Of a stretch of 64,000 nucleotides of DNA, positions 9,833-20,563 are shown piece by piece. A program made the translations under genes and the position numbers. The stretch lies in contig CM051455.1 of the NCBI GenBank assembly GCA_028274465.1, positions 90,168,871 to 90,232,870 on the forward strand, read 5' to 3'. The number at the start of each line of letters is the position of its first letter. Within the stretch, counting starts at the first letter, position 1. Under the pieces are notes generated by a model that searched no databases, was not told the origin of the DNA, and saw only the letters and a program-made list of their open reading frames with translations. This DNA is from Plantago ovata (taxonomy: Eukaryota; Streptophyta; Magnoliopsida; Lamiales; Plantaginaceae).

Positions 9833-10504
9833 TCATGCGGGATCAATTTTGCATCGGGTACTAGACTTCCCCGTCCAAGTGCTCTTCAAAGCACCAAGTC
9901 CCTGCACATCTTGACGAACATAAAGAGGACCAAAGAATCCTACAAGTTCGTTAGTATCAACATAAGCGCATGAATTAACTATGGCTCGCAACGTATGTTG
10001 CTTGCCATTTACCTCGAAGCTACATGTACGACGGTACATGTCTATCACCATATGTACTTTGTTGATGAAGGCTCTACCCAAAAGAACCACATCCTTGAGC
10101 TTTGCGGAGGATGTAGGCATGACGATGAAGTTCGTCTTGACCTCTACACCGGCGACTCTTACCACTAGATTCTCGATCACACCCAATGGCTTCTTCATAG
10201 ACCCATCCGCCAATTGCACCATGCACTTCATTGGTCTTAAGCCAGAAAAACCCGACTCTTCGTACATGTTCAAAGGTATGACATTCACACCCGCTCCCGT
10301 GTCTAGAGTTGCCACTATTCCATCCTTCTTACCCAAGCCGATTTCCACATCAAATCTCTCTTGGATAGGCACTTCCACCATATCCACCAACTCATCCTCA
10401 GACGATGAGTTTTCATTCACTTCTTCCACTATCGCATCAGATTGTGCGGCCACTTTCTCTTCCACAACTACCTTAGGAGTCTCAAGCTCCTCACTCACCT
10501 TGCA
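9833..10504 (-). pseudogene. protease part of gag-pro of element B (after the element C insertion)
   Basis: This is the second half of element B's gag-pro gene, continuing from 18789 across element C. It has the aspartic protease signature ATLDTGAGVNVIPL, a VQLADGS flap-like segment and VVLLGRAF, all matching the protease in element C. The acidic linker before it is also shared. It ends in a short basic tail and stop, and does not lead into reverse transcriptase. The reading frame on the two sides of the insertion is the same once the 5-bp target repeat is allowed for, so the insertion alone did not shift the frame. The protease half itself is open throughout. Confidence 0.8.
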
Positions 10505-10509
10505 AGTTT

Positions 10510-11787
10510 TGATGAACGCGAGATTTGTCAGGTCCCGGTTCAGTCAAATAAATTTGTTAATTAGCCAAAGACAATCCACAACTACAACGAAAACCGTAGT
10601 GTAGCAGTAGAATGACTCGAGTGTCGTTCTCTCAGGACTATACTAGCTTTATCAAACCTAATTAAGAATATAAAAACAGCAAACAGATAGCAATAGAGGG
10701 TTTCTAGCAGATAATGGAGATTGGTGATAGTATGGTCCTTCTTAACATAATGGGTCGATAATCATGCATAAATTCCTCGGTCTTGCATAGAGATCTTTGA
10801 ATCAATCTAGTGTCCTGTTGCAAGTATTAAACACTACGAAGATAATTTGGTCTGACTAGTCAATCACGATTGTCCTAATGTGTTCCGTAATTATTCAACA
10901 CTACGAAGATAATTGGTCTGATGGTCGACTACTGTCCAACTGTGCATAATTATCAATACAACATACGAGAATTTTGGTTACAACTGATCAACGAAATAAA
11001 GCAATGACACGGAGTATAATGCGCGATATAGCCATTAGCATGATTATATTCCCTTCGCTAAGAATTCACATACTACCACCAATGATAAGTTTAGCTACTC
11101 ATAATAGGCATGCAATCAACAGAAATCATAAAAGAAAACATGTTGAAAGAATATAATAAAATAAGTAGAATAAAACTGTAAGATACAAAGTTACCGAAGG
11201 TTGTCAGTCTCCGGATGATTGCGGTCCTACGAGCTCCAAACTGGTATGAAAAAGTATCCCCTAAGCTACGGAACTCCCAGGACAGGCCCCGGGAAGTTCC
11301 TACCTAAAACTATAGAGAGAGGTGAGAAAGTAGGTCTGGAAAGATATGATTTTCGGAGAGAAAACTGAGCACTATATATAGGCCCCGAATAAACTCTGGG
11401 GCGGTTCGCCGCAAGTTGGGGCGGTTCGCCCCCGGCTTTTTCGCGGAATTCCGTGTTTTTCGACGCGGTTTTGGATTTCTTCACCTTTTCGGACTCGGTT
11501 TCTGACTTCTAGTGGCCTTCTAACTTCCAGATTCGACCCCTAGACTCCAAATCCTATCCGGAAACCTTCAGATACTCCAAATAGGCTTCTGGAATATCAA
11601 TTCCTTGTCAACTTCAATATAATTGCCCAGAAATCTTCGAATTTCAACCAAAACCTGTAAAATAAAATCTAAAGGGAAACGTGACACTATTCTAATAAAA
11701 TGTACTAAAATATAGCTAAATTAACATAGAGGATAGCTAAAATAGGTGAAAAAGACTCAAATGAAAGTGTAAAATACACATTCATCA
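10510..11787 (-). repeat. 3' LTR of element C
   Basis: A 1278-bp LTR reading TGATGAATGTG ... GCGTTCATCA on the minus strand. It differs from the 5' LTR by roughly twenty substitutions by eye, and by one extra copy of the GGCGGTTCGCC palindrome (two copies near 11399-11430, one near 18415). The sense-strand TATA box is at about 11372-11380. Confidence 0.9.
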
Positions 11788-12575
11788 AACTCCCCAAACC
11801 GAACCTTTGCTTGTCCTCAAGCAACTAAGCTAGACTCTAATACAAAAAACATGCAAGACACAAAATGGAGTTTCATGCCAAATAAAATGAACTAATCTAC
11901 TGAATCTACCAAATAACATATGAACAAAAACCATATAAATCAAAGCATGAATATAGGTTGAAGAATACCTCGATTGACTTATACACATCCACATAAGCAC
12001 TTATGTCAAGACAAGATAGTCTCTCGTAACATTCTCTACCTGGACCTAGTCAGTGACGACGTAATGAAGCATGCTAAGATACGAATGGTTGCCCCGTGCC
12101 TATGAAACTGAGGACTTGCTGCTGTTCCACCATGTTAAGACTTTTCCTCAAAAGAGGTCGAACCAGTACTGGCTCTCATCAAACGAAGGAGGGTTCCCTA
12201 TAAAAGACAACACTCCCCTATTCTACCCATCTCTCAAGTAAAGTCTTAAGCTATTCACCACTTCCTGAATGGTAGGACGAGGGTGGTCTAGAACAGATGA
12301 TACTCAAGACAAAAAAGATAAAAAATAAAAATAGAAAATTACAACACGATTACGAACAATACGAAGAATGGAGAAGACTCAAACTTTGCTAAACTGCTTT
12401 TTGGCTTTCTTTTTTTGGACCCTTCTTTGCATTTTTGGGGTCTTCTCTCTTTTTTTTCTTTTTTTTTTTCCATATTCTTTTTTTTCTTTTTTCTTTTTTC
12501 TGGAATTTTTCTTTCTTTTTTTTCGATTTTTTTAGCCAGCAGTAGCATAAAAGAGAAACAAAATGACTCACACGA

Positions 12576-12720
12576 CTTCCCCAAACCTATTCGAAAGAAT
12601 AGGTTGGAGTGCAAAATTTACGGAAAAGGAAAAAATAAACTCACGATACGAAAATGAAAAACAGAAACAAGTCTAATGACGGTGTAACCCCCTCCCCAAA
12701 CCTATTCGGAAGAATAGGTT
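12576..12720 (-). repeat. two palindrome + PPT-like modules of element C
   Basis: Copies at 12576-12605 and 12688-12720 match those of element A in sequence and order (on the sense strand the GGGGAGGGGG type comes first, then the GGGGAAG type). Confidence 0.7.
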
Positions 12721-13291
12721 ATAAACAAAGGATCATACAACCTCACACTACCTCCTTCCTAGGCATTTAGCAATCTCAAAGCATGGTGAAGACTTGTTGC
12801 CTCTTAGGTACATAATTACTCGGGAAACAACCATAAGACCCTAACATGCATCATCCTATTATAAAGGCCTTCGTGAACCGCAGTAGAGAAAACACCACTA
12901 AGTGATGTCGAGACTACCATGCTTAACTAAGTGCAATACATAAATGTGACAAGCCAAGCGAGAAAAACCTCAAACAAATTCATAGAGATGAAACATACGA
13001 TTTATGGCATAGCTAGTTGATCTACCCAATAAAAAAGTTCAAAACATTCGGCAATAAACTCCATATAAAACATGCAAGACTATCCTAGGATGAATGTAGT
13101 GAATGCAACCTATAAAATCTAAGAAAGCGGTAAATGTGCAAATGCAAATGCAGACGGATAAAGCATGCGAGGTACTATACTCATCCTACCAATACCAAGC
13201 TCCAAACTAACAACATCAGATCACTTAAATCCCATCCCCCCTCATGAAATTAACGCTAGTCCCTAGCAGTAAGAAAATGAGGAAATAAGAT

Positions 13292-14181
13292 GTGATACTA
13301 GATGTTACCCCATGGTTTGGCCTCGGTCGGCTGAGTATGCTGCTTGTGATTTATTGGGCCTCCTCTGTGATCTGTATAGGGTGTCATCAGGTCTTCTGGT
13401 GGGTGCGGCAGTTCCAATTTTATGCCGAACAGGATCAACTCCTCTATCAGAATCATCATTGCCTGTATGGCCTTCATTGTCACTACTATCACGCACATCC
13501 TCACTAGTAGAGTTGTAGTGTCGAAAGGAATCTTCAAGATTGGCCGCCTCTGTTATGGAATCTTCCACCCGGTATCTCTCCAATAGCTTGTGAACTGTTG
13601 AAGGAAAACGGCAAGTGGTATCAGGTCCTTCCCCTCCAGCGTTTTACACCCCAAGGAGGTTACAGCAAGCTGTTCGGGTATTCAGAGGTTGTCTTCCATG
13701 TTTTCCAATGTCGACCACATTCTCTACAGTTGATGCTCCCAATATCAATGTTATGCTCTTTTTAGAGGCAGGCAAGGGGCACCCCAACAAGGTGCTGAGT
13801 ACCCATGTCATTATGTTTTGGAACCAAGCTAGCGCTTTGGAACCTTCTAGCAACTACGAACTCAAGATCAAATCCGTCGCTGCGAGAATGTCCCGGTGCC
13901 TTCCAGTTCACTCGAACTTTGCAATCCTTGTGATGGAGTGCTGACGTAATAATAGTTTATGTCCCTTCGGTGGTGCATGAATAGGCATAGAAGTCTTTAC
14001 TCCAGGTATACTCTAGCTCCTCCTCTTGGATAATCCACGACGTTGTTGCAAAACCCCTTGGCTCGAATGCACATGTAGCGAGGTCACCTTCCTTGACATG
14101 GTTCTTCACAGCAATCATACGGGAATGCTTCCTTCCCTTGGTATGGTACCTACAAACAGCGGTTAGCACCTCGTATGACAC
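13292..14181 (-). other. possible decayed accessory ORF of element C
   Basis: Minus-strand ORF fragments of 60-92 codons follow one another here in different frames. One contains a D/S/N-rich segment (SSDNEGHTGNDDSD). The position, about 1 kb after gag-pro, matches that of the accessory ORF in element B (7701-8666), but I see no clear sequence match. It may be a decayed or unrelated accessory gene, or noncoding DNA. Confidence 0.25.
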
Positions 14182-15141
14182 AAAACAGACTCAAATATAT
14201 GCTAGTGCAAGAGCGAAATAATCAAGTGAGAAAATCAACAATCAAGCTCCCCAAACCGTAATGTCTAGCCTAGCTTCTTCATCATGCAACATACCAATGT
14301 AACTACTACATGCAATACATCACATCATGCTTTTACTAGACAACCAATATCCTTGATAACAAGGCTCAATTCATACCATAGCAGCGCAAAAATTCTACCA
14401 TCATAAATCCTTATACTCAACAATTAAGCATTCTAATGTCAAATCCACCATCATTACATCAATAAACACAATCATATGCAAGAAATCAAAGATAAAAACA
14501 TATTGCAGAACAAGATAAATCATCTAGCAGCAAAATACTCAAATCAACAATTCAAGCAAAATTGAGCATGCAATTGATAGTAAATAACATGTCTAATCAC
14601 ACAAACAACATACCCATGCATCAAATAAGCATAATTGAAGCTCAAAATAGAAAACCCCCAAATTCGAAAATTAGGGTTCTAAGGATGATACCTCAGATCT
14701 GCAAATCTAACGAATTAGGATGAAATCTGTTCGGATAGGATGATAGATCATGTAATAGGCTTTGAATTAAGCTAAAGATCACTCAATTTGGTCAAGAAAT
14801 GAAGAAGTTATGAAGATTTAGATGTAAAATCGCACTTTTCGGGTTTTTTGGGAGGATGGATGAAGAAGAATGAAGAAAATAAGGTTTTGGGGTTGAAATC
14901 CGCGTTTTTGAAGATCTGGGGCCGTGGGGCGGTTCGCCCCGTGCTCCCCAATGCGGGGAGACGGTTCCCGACGTCAGAAAATGCGGTTTAATCCCCGAAA
15001 CTAATTTTTTCAAAAACCACTCGAAAAATCTCACTCAAACAAAAGCATATTCGACACAGACATGAACAAATTCGCATACGAGAAGCAAATAGTTCAAGAA
15101 TGAATGCATGCAGAAAAGCAGTAAAGAAAGCGGTAAAAATT

Positions 15142-15157
15142 CCGGGTTGCCTCCCGG
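15142..15157 (-). other. conserved post-gag-pro hairpin of element C
   Basis: CCGGG/CCCGG stem with loop AGGCAA on the sense strand, 45-60 bases after the gag-pro stop. Identical to the hairpin in element A. Confidence 0.6.
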
Positions 15158-15201
15158 ATAGCGTCATTGTTTAAAGTCTTTGACTCGACTCCTGTCTGCG
15201 C

Positions 15202-17190
15202 CTATCTCTTCTTTTTGCGGGCACTAGGCTTCCCCTTCATTGATCTCCTTTCCATGCCACGAACCTGTGAATAAGAAAGAATATAGGCTGCAGGACCACA
15301 GTAATGAGTAGTAATATCAGGCGGTTCAGGTGGGTCAGGTATGGCTTGCAATACGTGTTGCTTTCCATCCACTTCGATAGTGCAAGTTCTTTGGTAAATG
15401 TCCATCACGGAGCGTAGTTTAGTCAAGAATGTTTGACCTAAGAGTATGACATCCCCCGTCCCAGGTGCAGATGCCGGCATAACTACGAAATTGGTGTATA
15501 TAGATGCTTCACCAATCTTGACCAACACATTTTTCAGTACGCCCTCGGGTCTCATAAAGGATCCATCCGCCAGTTGCACAATAGCCCTTTGCTCAGATAG
15601 TTTTCCGATGTTGCTCTTTTCAAACACATTCAAAGGAATTATGTTCGAGTAGGATCCCGTATCTAGTGTGGCACGGACATCTTCAATCTCACCAATCCCT
15701 ACCTTAACATCGAAACTTTTAGGGAGTGGTTCGGGATCCTCTTGCTCCTCATCACCTGTGTCAGAACCAAGGTCCTTCTCTTCTTCCTCAGCCTGTAGGA
15801 GTTCTTCCTTCATGCAGCACTCGCACCTAACAACCTTCCTGATGGTGACTTCGTCAGGTACATCACCAGCCAATGTGATGGCATTCGACTTCACAGTGCT
15901 GCTTGGCAGTTTGCCTTGCTCCCTACTTGCTCCTCGGTCGATCAACTCTTGCATCTTTTGATGGGCAAGCCTAGTGCTCTCTTCCAACCTATCGAGCCTT
16001 ACCCTAGTCTTCTCGGAATCTTCTTCATATCGTTTGAGAAAACTTTGTGTGTGATCGACCATCTTCTGCAAGTTCTCCATCAGTTGAGCCGATTTCGACT
16101 TCGGTGGCTCTTTCGGAGCGGGATTTTCGCAGTGGTCATTACCATAGTTTAGCCTACTACGGTCTTGGTTAGGTACATAAGTTTGGTTAGCCGGTGCATA
16201 TCCTTGATTGTTACGGTATCCTCTTCTCCAAAATCCACCTCGAGGATTCCTACCGTCTCGTCCGTAGCTAACTTCTTGAGTTCCAAACTCCGTAGCAAAG
16301 GCTTCTTCTTCGCCTCCTCGAGCCCAGTTGCCATCATCGTATGCCAGCTCCGATCTACACATATGAACCCCATGCCCATAGTTCTTGCATATTCGGCATA
16401 CTTCGTTCGAAACAGTTGTTCCGGTGACGCTCTTGAGGACTTGCTTCAGTTCGTTGGTAAAGCACTCGAATTGATCCCCATTCCCCCTGTACATAGGGGC
16501 TTCTTGAGTCGGTGGAGCTTCAGGTCCATGTCTCCTAACCATTGCTCTTGGGTCCTTGAACTGCGAACCCTTAGCAAGCCTTTCGAAAACTGCCCAGACG
16601 GCTTCTGCGGTTTCCTCCCACATATTGCCTCGGCATTGGAAATCCACCACTTGTTGGTTCTCGAAGGTTAGTCCATTGTAGAAGTGTTGGACTAGGTCGG
16701 AAAGTTCAAAACCATGGTGAGGGCACTTGTTCGTGAGATCTTGGAACCTCTCGAACGTGGTGTAGATGGTCTCATCATAGTCCTGTTTGAATCCAGTGAT
16801 CTGCGCCTTTAGCGCGGCAGTCAAGGTGTGAGGGAAGTATTTCTCCATGAAAGCTGAAAAAACTTTTTCCCAAGTGTCCAGCGAGCCTGCTGGAAGAGAA
16901 CTCAGCCATGACTTGGCTCTGTCGCCAAGTCCCATAGCAAAAACCTTCATCCTTAACTCATCCGTTGTTATGTCAGCTCCGGGTCGTGGGAGTTGGTTGA
17001 CGAAATCATCGATATCGTGCATGTACCCCATCACATCTTCCCTTGATAAGCCATAGAACCTCGGAAGTTGTTGGAATGCGTGGTTCTTGATCTCCAGATC
17101 TCGGGTTGCAGACGAAAGAACTATCGCCGGTCCCCTCATACGATCTTTGGTGGGTTGTACCCATGTCTTTAGTGGTCTAGCTTCTGCCAT
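15202..17190 (-). CDS. gag-pro polyprotein, intact, 662 aa (Athila-like)
   Basis: An unbroken ORF with a retrotransposon gag domain (about residues 30-200, including LPRFYGLSREDV and the FYNGL motif). It has one zinc knuckle, CRICKNYGHGVHMC (C-X2-C-X4-H-X4-C, about residues 265-278), then a glycine/asparagine-rich RNA-binding-like stretch and a charged helical segment ending in LIDRGASREQGK. An acidic linker follows, then an aspartic protease with LDTGSYSNIIPL (D near residue 508) and VILLGQTF. It ends in a basic tail (GKPSARKKKR). Gag would coat element RNA and the protease would cut the polyprotein; any reverse transcriptase and integrase must come from another element. The ATG at 17190 opens the conserved gag text, about 310 bases after the primer site. 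This is the best preserved polyprotein gene in the window. Confidence 0.9.
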   Translation of the reverse strand: MAEARPLKTWVQPTKDRMRGPAIVLSSATRDLEIKNHAFQQLPRFYGLSREDVMGYMHDIDDFVNQLPRPGADITTDELRMKVFAMGLGDRAKSWLSSLPAGSLDTWEKVFSAFMEKYFPHTLTAALKAQITGFKQDYDETIYTTFERFQDLTNKCPHHGFELSDLVQHFYNGLTFENQQVVDFQCRGNMWEETAEAVWAVFERLAKGSQFKDPRAMVRRHGPEAPPTQEAPMYRGNGDQFECFTNELKQVLKSVTGTTVSNEVCRICKNYGHGVHMCRSELAYDDGNWARGGEEEAFATEFGTQEVSYGRDGRNPRGGFWRRGYRNNQGYAPANQTYVPNQDRSRLNYGNDHCENPAPKEPPKSKSAQLMENLQKMVDHTQSFLKRYEEDSEKTRVRLDRLEESTRLAHQKMQELIDRGASREQGKLPSSTVKSNAITLAGDVPDEVTIRKVVRCECCMKEELLQAEEEEKDLGSDTGDEEQEDPEPLPKSFDVKVGIGEIEDVRATLDTGSYSNIIPLNVFEKSNIGKLSEQRAIVQLADGSFMRPEGVLKNVLVKIGEASIYTNFVVMPASAPGTGDVILLGQTFLTKLRSVMDIYQRTCTIEVDGKQHVLQAIPDPPEPPDITTHYCGPAAYILSYSQVRGMERRSMKGKPSARKKKR

Positions 17191-17503
17191 TCCGTCGATT
17201 TCCTTGAAGAGACTAAGTAGAGATTCAGAGAAATCGGTTTCCTCTCTTTTCCTCTAGTGCGCGCCTTTCAAGTAGTCGCCTTCTTTGGTGGTAGACTCTG
17301 TCGATCTCAGCAATTGAATTAGCAAGCGGTGTTCCTGCAGAACGTGTATGCGGCATACACTATCTGTGACAGACTAGGAAAGGTGATTAGAAACAAACTA
17401 GGAAAGCAGTATTAGACAGAGATTAAAAAGGAAAACGAAAACTAATAGAATTAGGAATCTAAAGCTGTAATATAAACAAATTAAACAGAAAAAAGGAGTA
17501 TAG

Positions 17504-17521
17504 TCCCCGGCAGCGGCGCCA
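17504..17521 (-). promoter_or_regulatory. primer binding site of element C (tRNA-Asp type)
   Basis: On the plus strand it reads TCCCCGGCAGCGGCGCCA, three bases from the 5' LTR edge. This is the 3' end of plant tRNA-Asp as used by Athila elements, with one difference from the site in element B. Confidence 0.8.
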
Positions 17522-17524
17522 ATT

Positions 17525-18783
17525 TGATGAACGCGAGATTTGTCAGGTCCCGGTTCAGTCAAATAAATTTGTTAACTAGCCAAAGGCAATCCACAACTAC
17601 AACGAAAACTGTAGTGTAGCAGTAGAATGACTCGAGTGTCGTTCTCTCAGGACTATACTAGCTTTATCAAACCTAATTAAGAATATAAAAACAGCAAACA
17701 TATAGCAATAGGGGGTTTCTAGCAGATAATGGAGATTGGTGACAGTATGGTCCTTCTTAACATAATGGGTCGATAATCATGCATAAATTCCTCGGTCTTG
17801 CATAGAGATCTTTGAATCAATCTAGTGTCCTATTGCAAGTATTAAACACTACGAAGATAATTTGGTCTGACTAGTCAATCACGATTGTCCTAATGTGTTC
17901 CGTAATTATTCAACACTACGAAGATAATTGGTCTGATGGTCGACTAGTGTCCAATTGTGCATAATTATCAATACAACATACGAGAATTTTGGTTACAACT
18001 GATCAACGAAATAAAGCGATGACACGGAGTATAATGCGCGATATAGCCATTAGCATGATTATCTTCCCTTCGCTAAGAATTCACATACTACCACCAATGA
18101 TAAGTTTAGCTACTCATAATAGGCATGCAATCAACAGAAATCATAGAAGAAAACATGTTGAAAGAATATAATAAAATAAGTAGAATAAAACTGTAAGATA
18201 CAAAGTTACCGAAGGTTGTCAGTCTCCGGATGATTGCGGTTCTACGAGCTCCAAACTGCTATGAAAAAGTATCCCCTAAGCTACGGAACTCCTAGGACAG
18301 GCCCCGGGAAGTTCCTACCTAAAACTATAGAGAGAGGTGAGAAAGTAGGTCTGGAAAGATATGATTTTCGGAGAGAAAACTGAGCACTATATATAGGCCC
18401 CGAATAAACTCTGGGGCGGTTCGCCCCCCGGCTTTTTCGTGGAATTCCGTGTTTTTCGACGCGGTTTTGGATTTCTTCACCTTTTCGGACTCGGTTTCTG
18501 ACTTCTAGTGGCCTTCTAACCTCCAGATTCGACCCCTAGACTCCAAATCCTATCCGGAAACCTTGAGATACTCCAAATAGGCTTTTGGAACACCAATTCC
18601 TTGTCAACTTCAATATAATTGCCCAGAAATCTTCGAATTTCAACCAAAACCTGTAAAATAAAATCTAAAGGGAAACGTGACACTATTCTAATAAAATGTA
18701 CTAAAATATAGCTAAATTAACATAGAGGATAGCTAAAATAGGTGAAAAAGACTCGAATGAAAGTGTAAAATACACATTCATCA
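17525..18783 (-). repeat. 5' LTR of element C
   Basis: A 1259-bp LTR with terminal inverted repeat TGATGAA/TTCATCA. The sense-strand TATA box is at about 18388-18395. It lacks one palindrome unit present in the 3' LTR. Confidence 0.9.
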
Positions 18784-18788
18784 AGTTT

Positions 18789-20420
18789 CAGTTATCTTGC
18801 AACTTGGCACCTCAACTAGTGCATTGTCTCTCACAACCGTGATCTCCACGGGCAAATCAGTCACCACGGTTATGGCCATAGCCTTCTCCGTGTTTTCGGG
18901 AAACTTCCCTTGCTCTCTACTAGCCCCCCGATCTATCAGCTCTTGCAACTTCTTATGGAGGTTGCTACTACTAACCTCAAGCTTCTCAAACCGCTGATTA
19001 TTAGTAGCTTCATTACGATAGTAATGCTCCATAAACTTATTTGTCTTCAACACAAGATCGTTGAGAGAAGAGACAAGAGGTGAAGGAAGCACCCCTCCAC
19101 CTTGTGGTCCCGAACTAGCAACCTGAGGCGGAGGTGTAGGATTAGAAGGCGGTGCTCCTTCATACCAATTGTTCCCATAGCTGAGACGACTTCTATATTG
19201 ATTAGGCCCATAGGCATTTTGATCCGGGTTATGAAGATAACCACGGTTGCCTTGATTCTGGTACCCACCTTGGGGTCCACGGTTTTGTGGCCTCATATTG
19301 CCATAACCTTGCCCGTAGTTCACATCTCCAACTACTTGCTCTCCCTCAGCAGCATATACTTCTTGACGGACATCGTTCGTGATATATTGCTCTCTAGCAA
19401 ATTCAGAACGGCATAAGTAGGCCGGGTGCCCATAGTTCTTGCACACACCACAAACTTCCGTAGAAGGAGAATGAACGCTTTGCCTCAAAGCTTGCTTCAC
19501 TTCATGGGCGAACCCATCGAAGGAATTTTGTTCCACTACTACCTTGGCCTCACCTCTTTGCTCTTTTTGGAGCACACGAGCCCTCACATTCCGGTTTTGG
19601 GAATTCCGGTACATCATGTCCAGCTTCACTGGGGCTTGAGAAGGAAGCAACTCCCCCATACTACCTCCACAAATACTATCCACTTGAGATTGAATCTCAT
19701 GATGTAAACCATTGTAAAAGAATAGGAGAAGCTGACCTTTATCATACCCGTTATGTGGGCATCGATGATGCAACCCCATGAAACGATCATAGGCCTCGTG
19801 GAAAGGCTCATCGTACCTCTGCTCGAAGGAGCTAATTTGGCTCTTCATAGCCATTGTCTTGGAAGCGGGGTAGTAACGCTCCATGAACTTATATCAAAAC
19901 ATAGATCCCATGTTGTCAAAGACCCGGACTCCAAAGTATTGAGCCAAACCTTTGCACGATCGCCTAGCCCCATAGAAAAGACCTTCATGCGGAGATCATC
20001 ATCCGTAACACCAGCTCCTGGTCGCCCAAGATGGAGAACAAAGTTCTCGAGCTCATTCAAGTACCCTATCACGTCATCATTAGCCATCCCATAGAATTTT
20101 GGTAGTTGTTGGAACATGTGATTCTTGATCTCCAAGTTCCTTGTGGCATCATTGAGGACAATTGCTGGTCCTCTAGCCCCAACCGTAGGCTTAGTAAGTG
20201 TACGTATGGGCCGCTCCGCCATTTCACCTTCCAAGTAAACAGATTCAAGAATTGGCTCCAAAAGATAAGAAGAAGACTCTTCCCGAATATCAAAAGTGGA
20301 AGCTCTAGATGCTACTCCTTCAAACTCGAGATTCAAATTCCTCCTTCTCCTTTGAAACAAACGATCGATCTCGTCTACAAAAGGTTCAATAATAGGTCCA
20401 CCCGTTCGGGTTCTAGGCAT
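18789..20420 (-). pseudogene. gag part of gag-pro of element B
   Basis: The start at 20420 (MPRTRTGG) follows about 120 bases of leader after the primer site. The gag domain contains LPKFYGMANDDVIGYL, then FYNGL and a zinc knuckle CGVCKNYGHPAYLC. The frame breaks near 19880, where two extra bases appear to be inserted just before MERYYP, so two overlapping ORFs (20420 to 19845, and 19884 to 18781) together cover gag. The coding text ends at the AGTTT target repeat of element C and resumes at 10504. It matches the gag of element C in domain order but is clearly a different subfamily. Confidence 0.85.
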
Positions 20421-20542
20421 GCACTCACCTGAAATACAAGATAGTGAGTATCTCAAGCAAAAAGAAACAAAAACAGAAATGAGACAAAGAAGAGATGTTG
20501 GCTGAAAAAACCAAAACAAAAATACCAACCAAAGGGGTTAAG

Positions 20543-20560
20543 TCCCCGGCAACGGCGCCA
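20543..20560 (-). promoter_or_regulatory. primer binding site of element B (tRNA-Asp)
   Basis: The plus strand reads TCCCCGGCAACGGCGCCA, the 3' end of tRNA-Asp as used by Athila elements, three bases from the 5' LTR. Confidence 0.85.
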
Positions 20561-20563
20561 AAT

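Larger units (their letters stand above)
11788..15201 (-). other. 3' region of element C
   Basis: This stretch lies between gag-pro and the 3' LTR. From the LTR outward it has the PPT (11788-11798), a region matching element A's 3' noncoding DNA (11800-13100), a T-rich tract (12410-12540), decayed ORF-like segments (13292-14181), an AT-rich noncoding stretch (14180-14900) and a GC palindrome (14925-14965). No pol domain is visible. Confidence 0.6.
10510..18783 (-). mobile_element. Athila-like gag-pro element C (no pol)
   Basis: A minus-strand element of 8274 bp with LTRs 17525-18783 (5') and 10510-11787 (3') and the target duplication AGTTT (10505-10509 and 18784-18788). It has a tRNA-Asp type primer site, one intact gag-pro ORF, a 3.4-kb noncoding or decayed region and a PPT. 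No reverse transcriptase, RNase H or integrase text was found in any frame. The layout fits the class of terminal-repeat elements that carry gag but lack pol. It is inserted in the gag-pro gene of element B. Confidence 0.9.

Noticed and set aside
13615..13944. Plus-strand ORF of 109 codons
   Set aside because: Antisense to element C, with no recognisable domain and no relatives in elements A or B.
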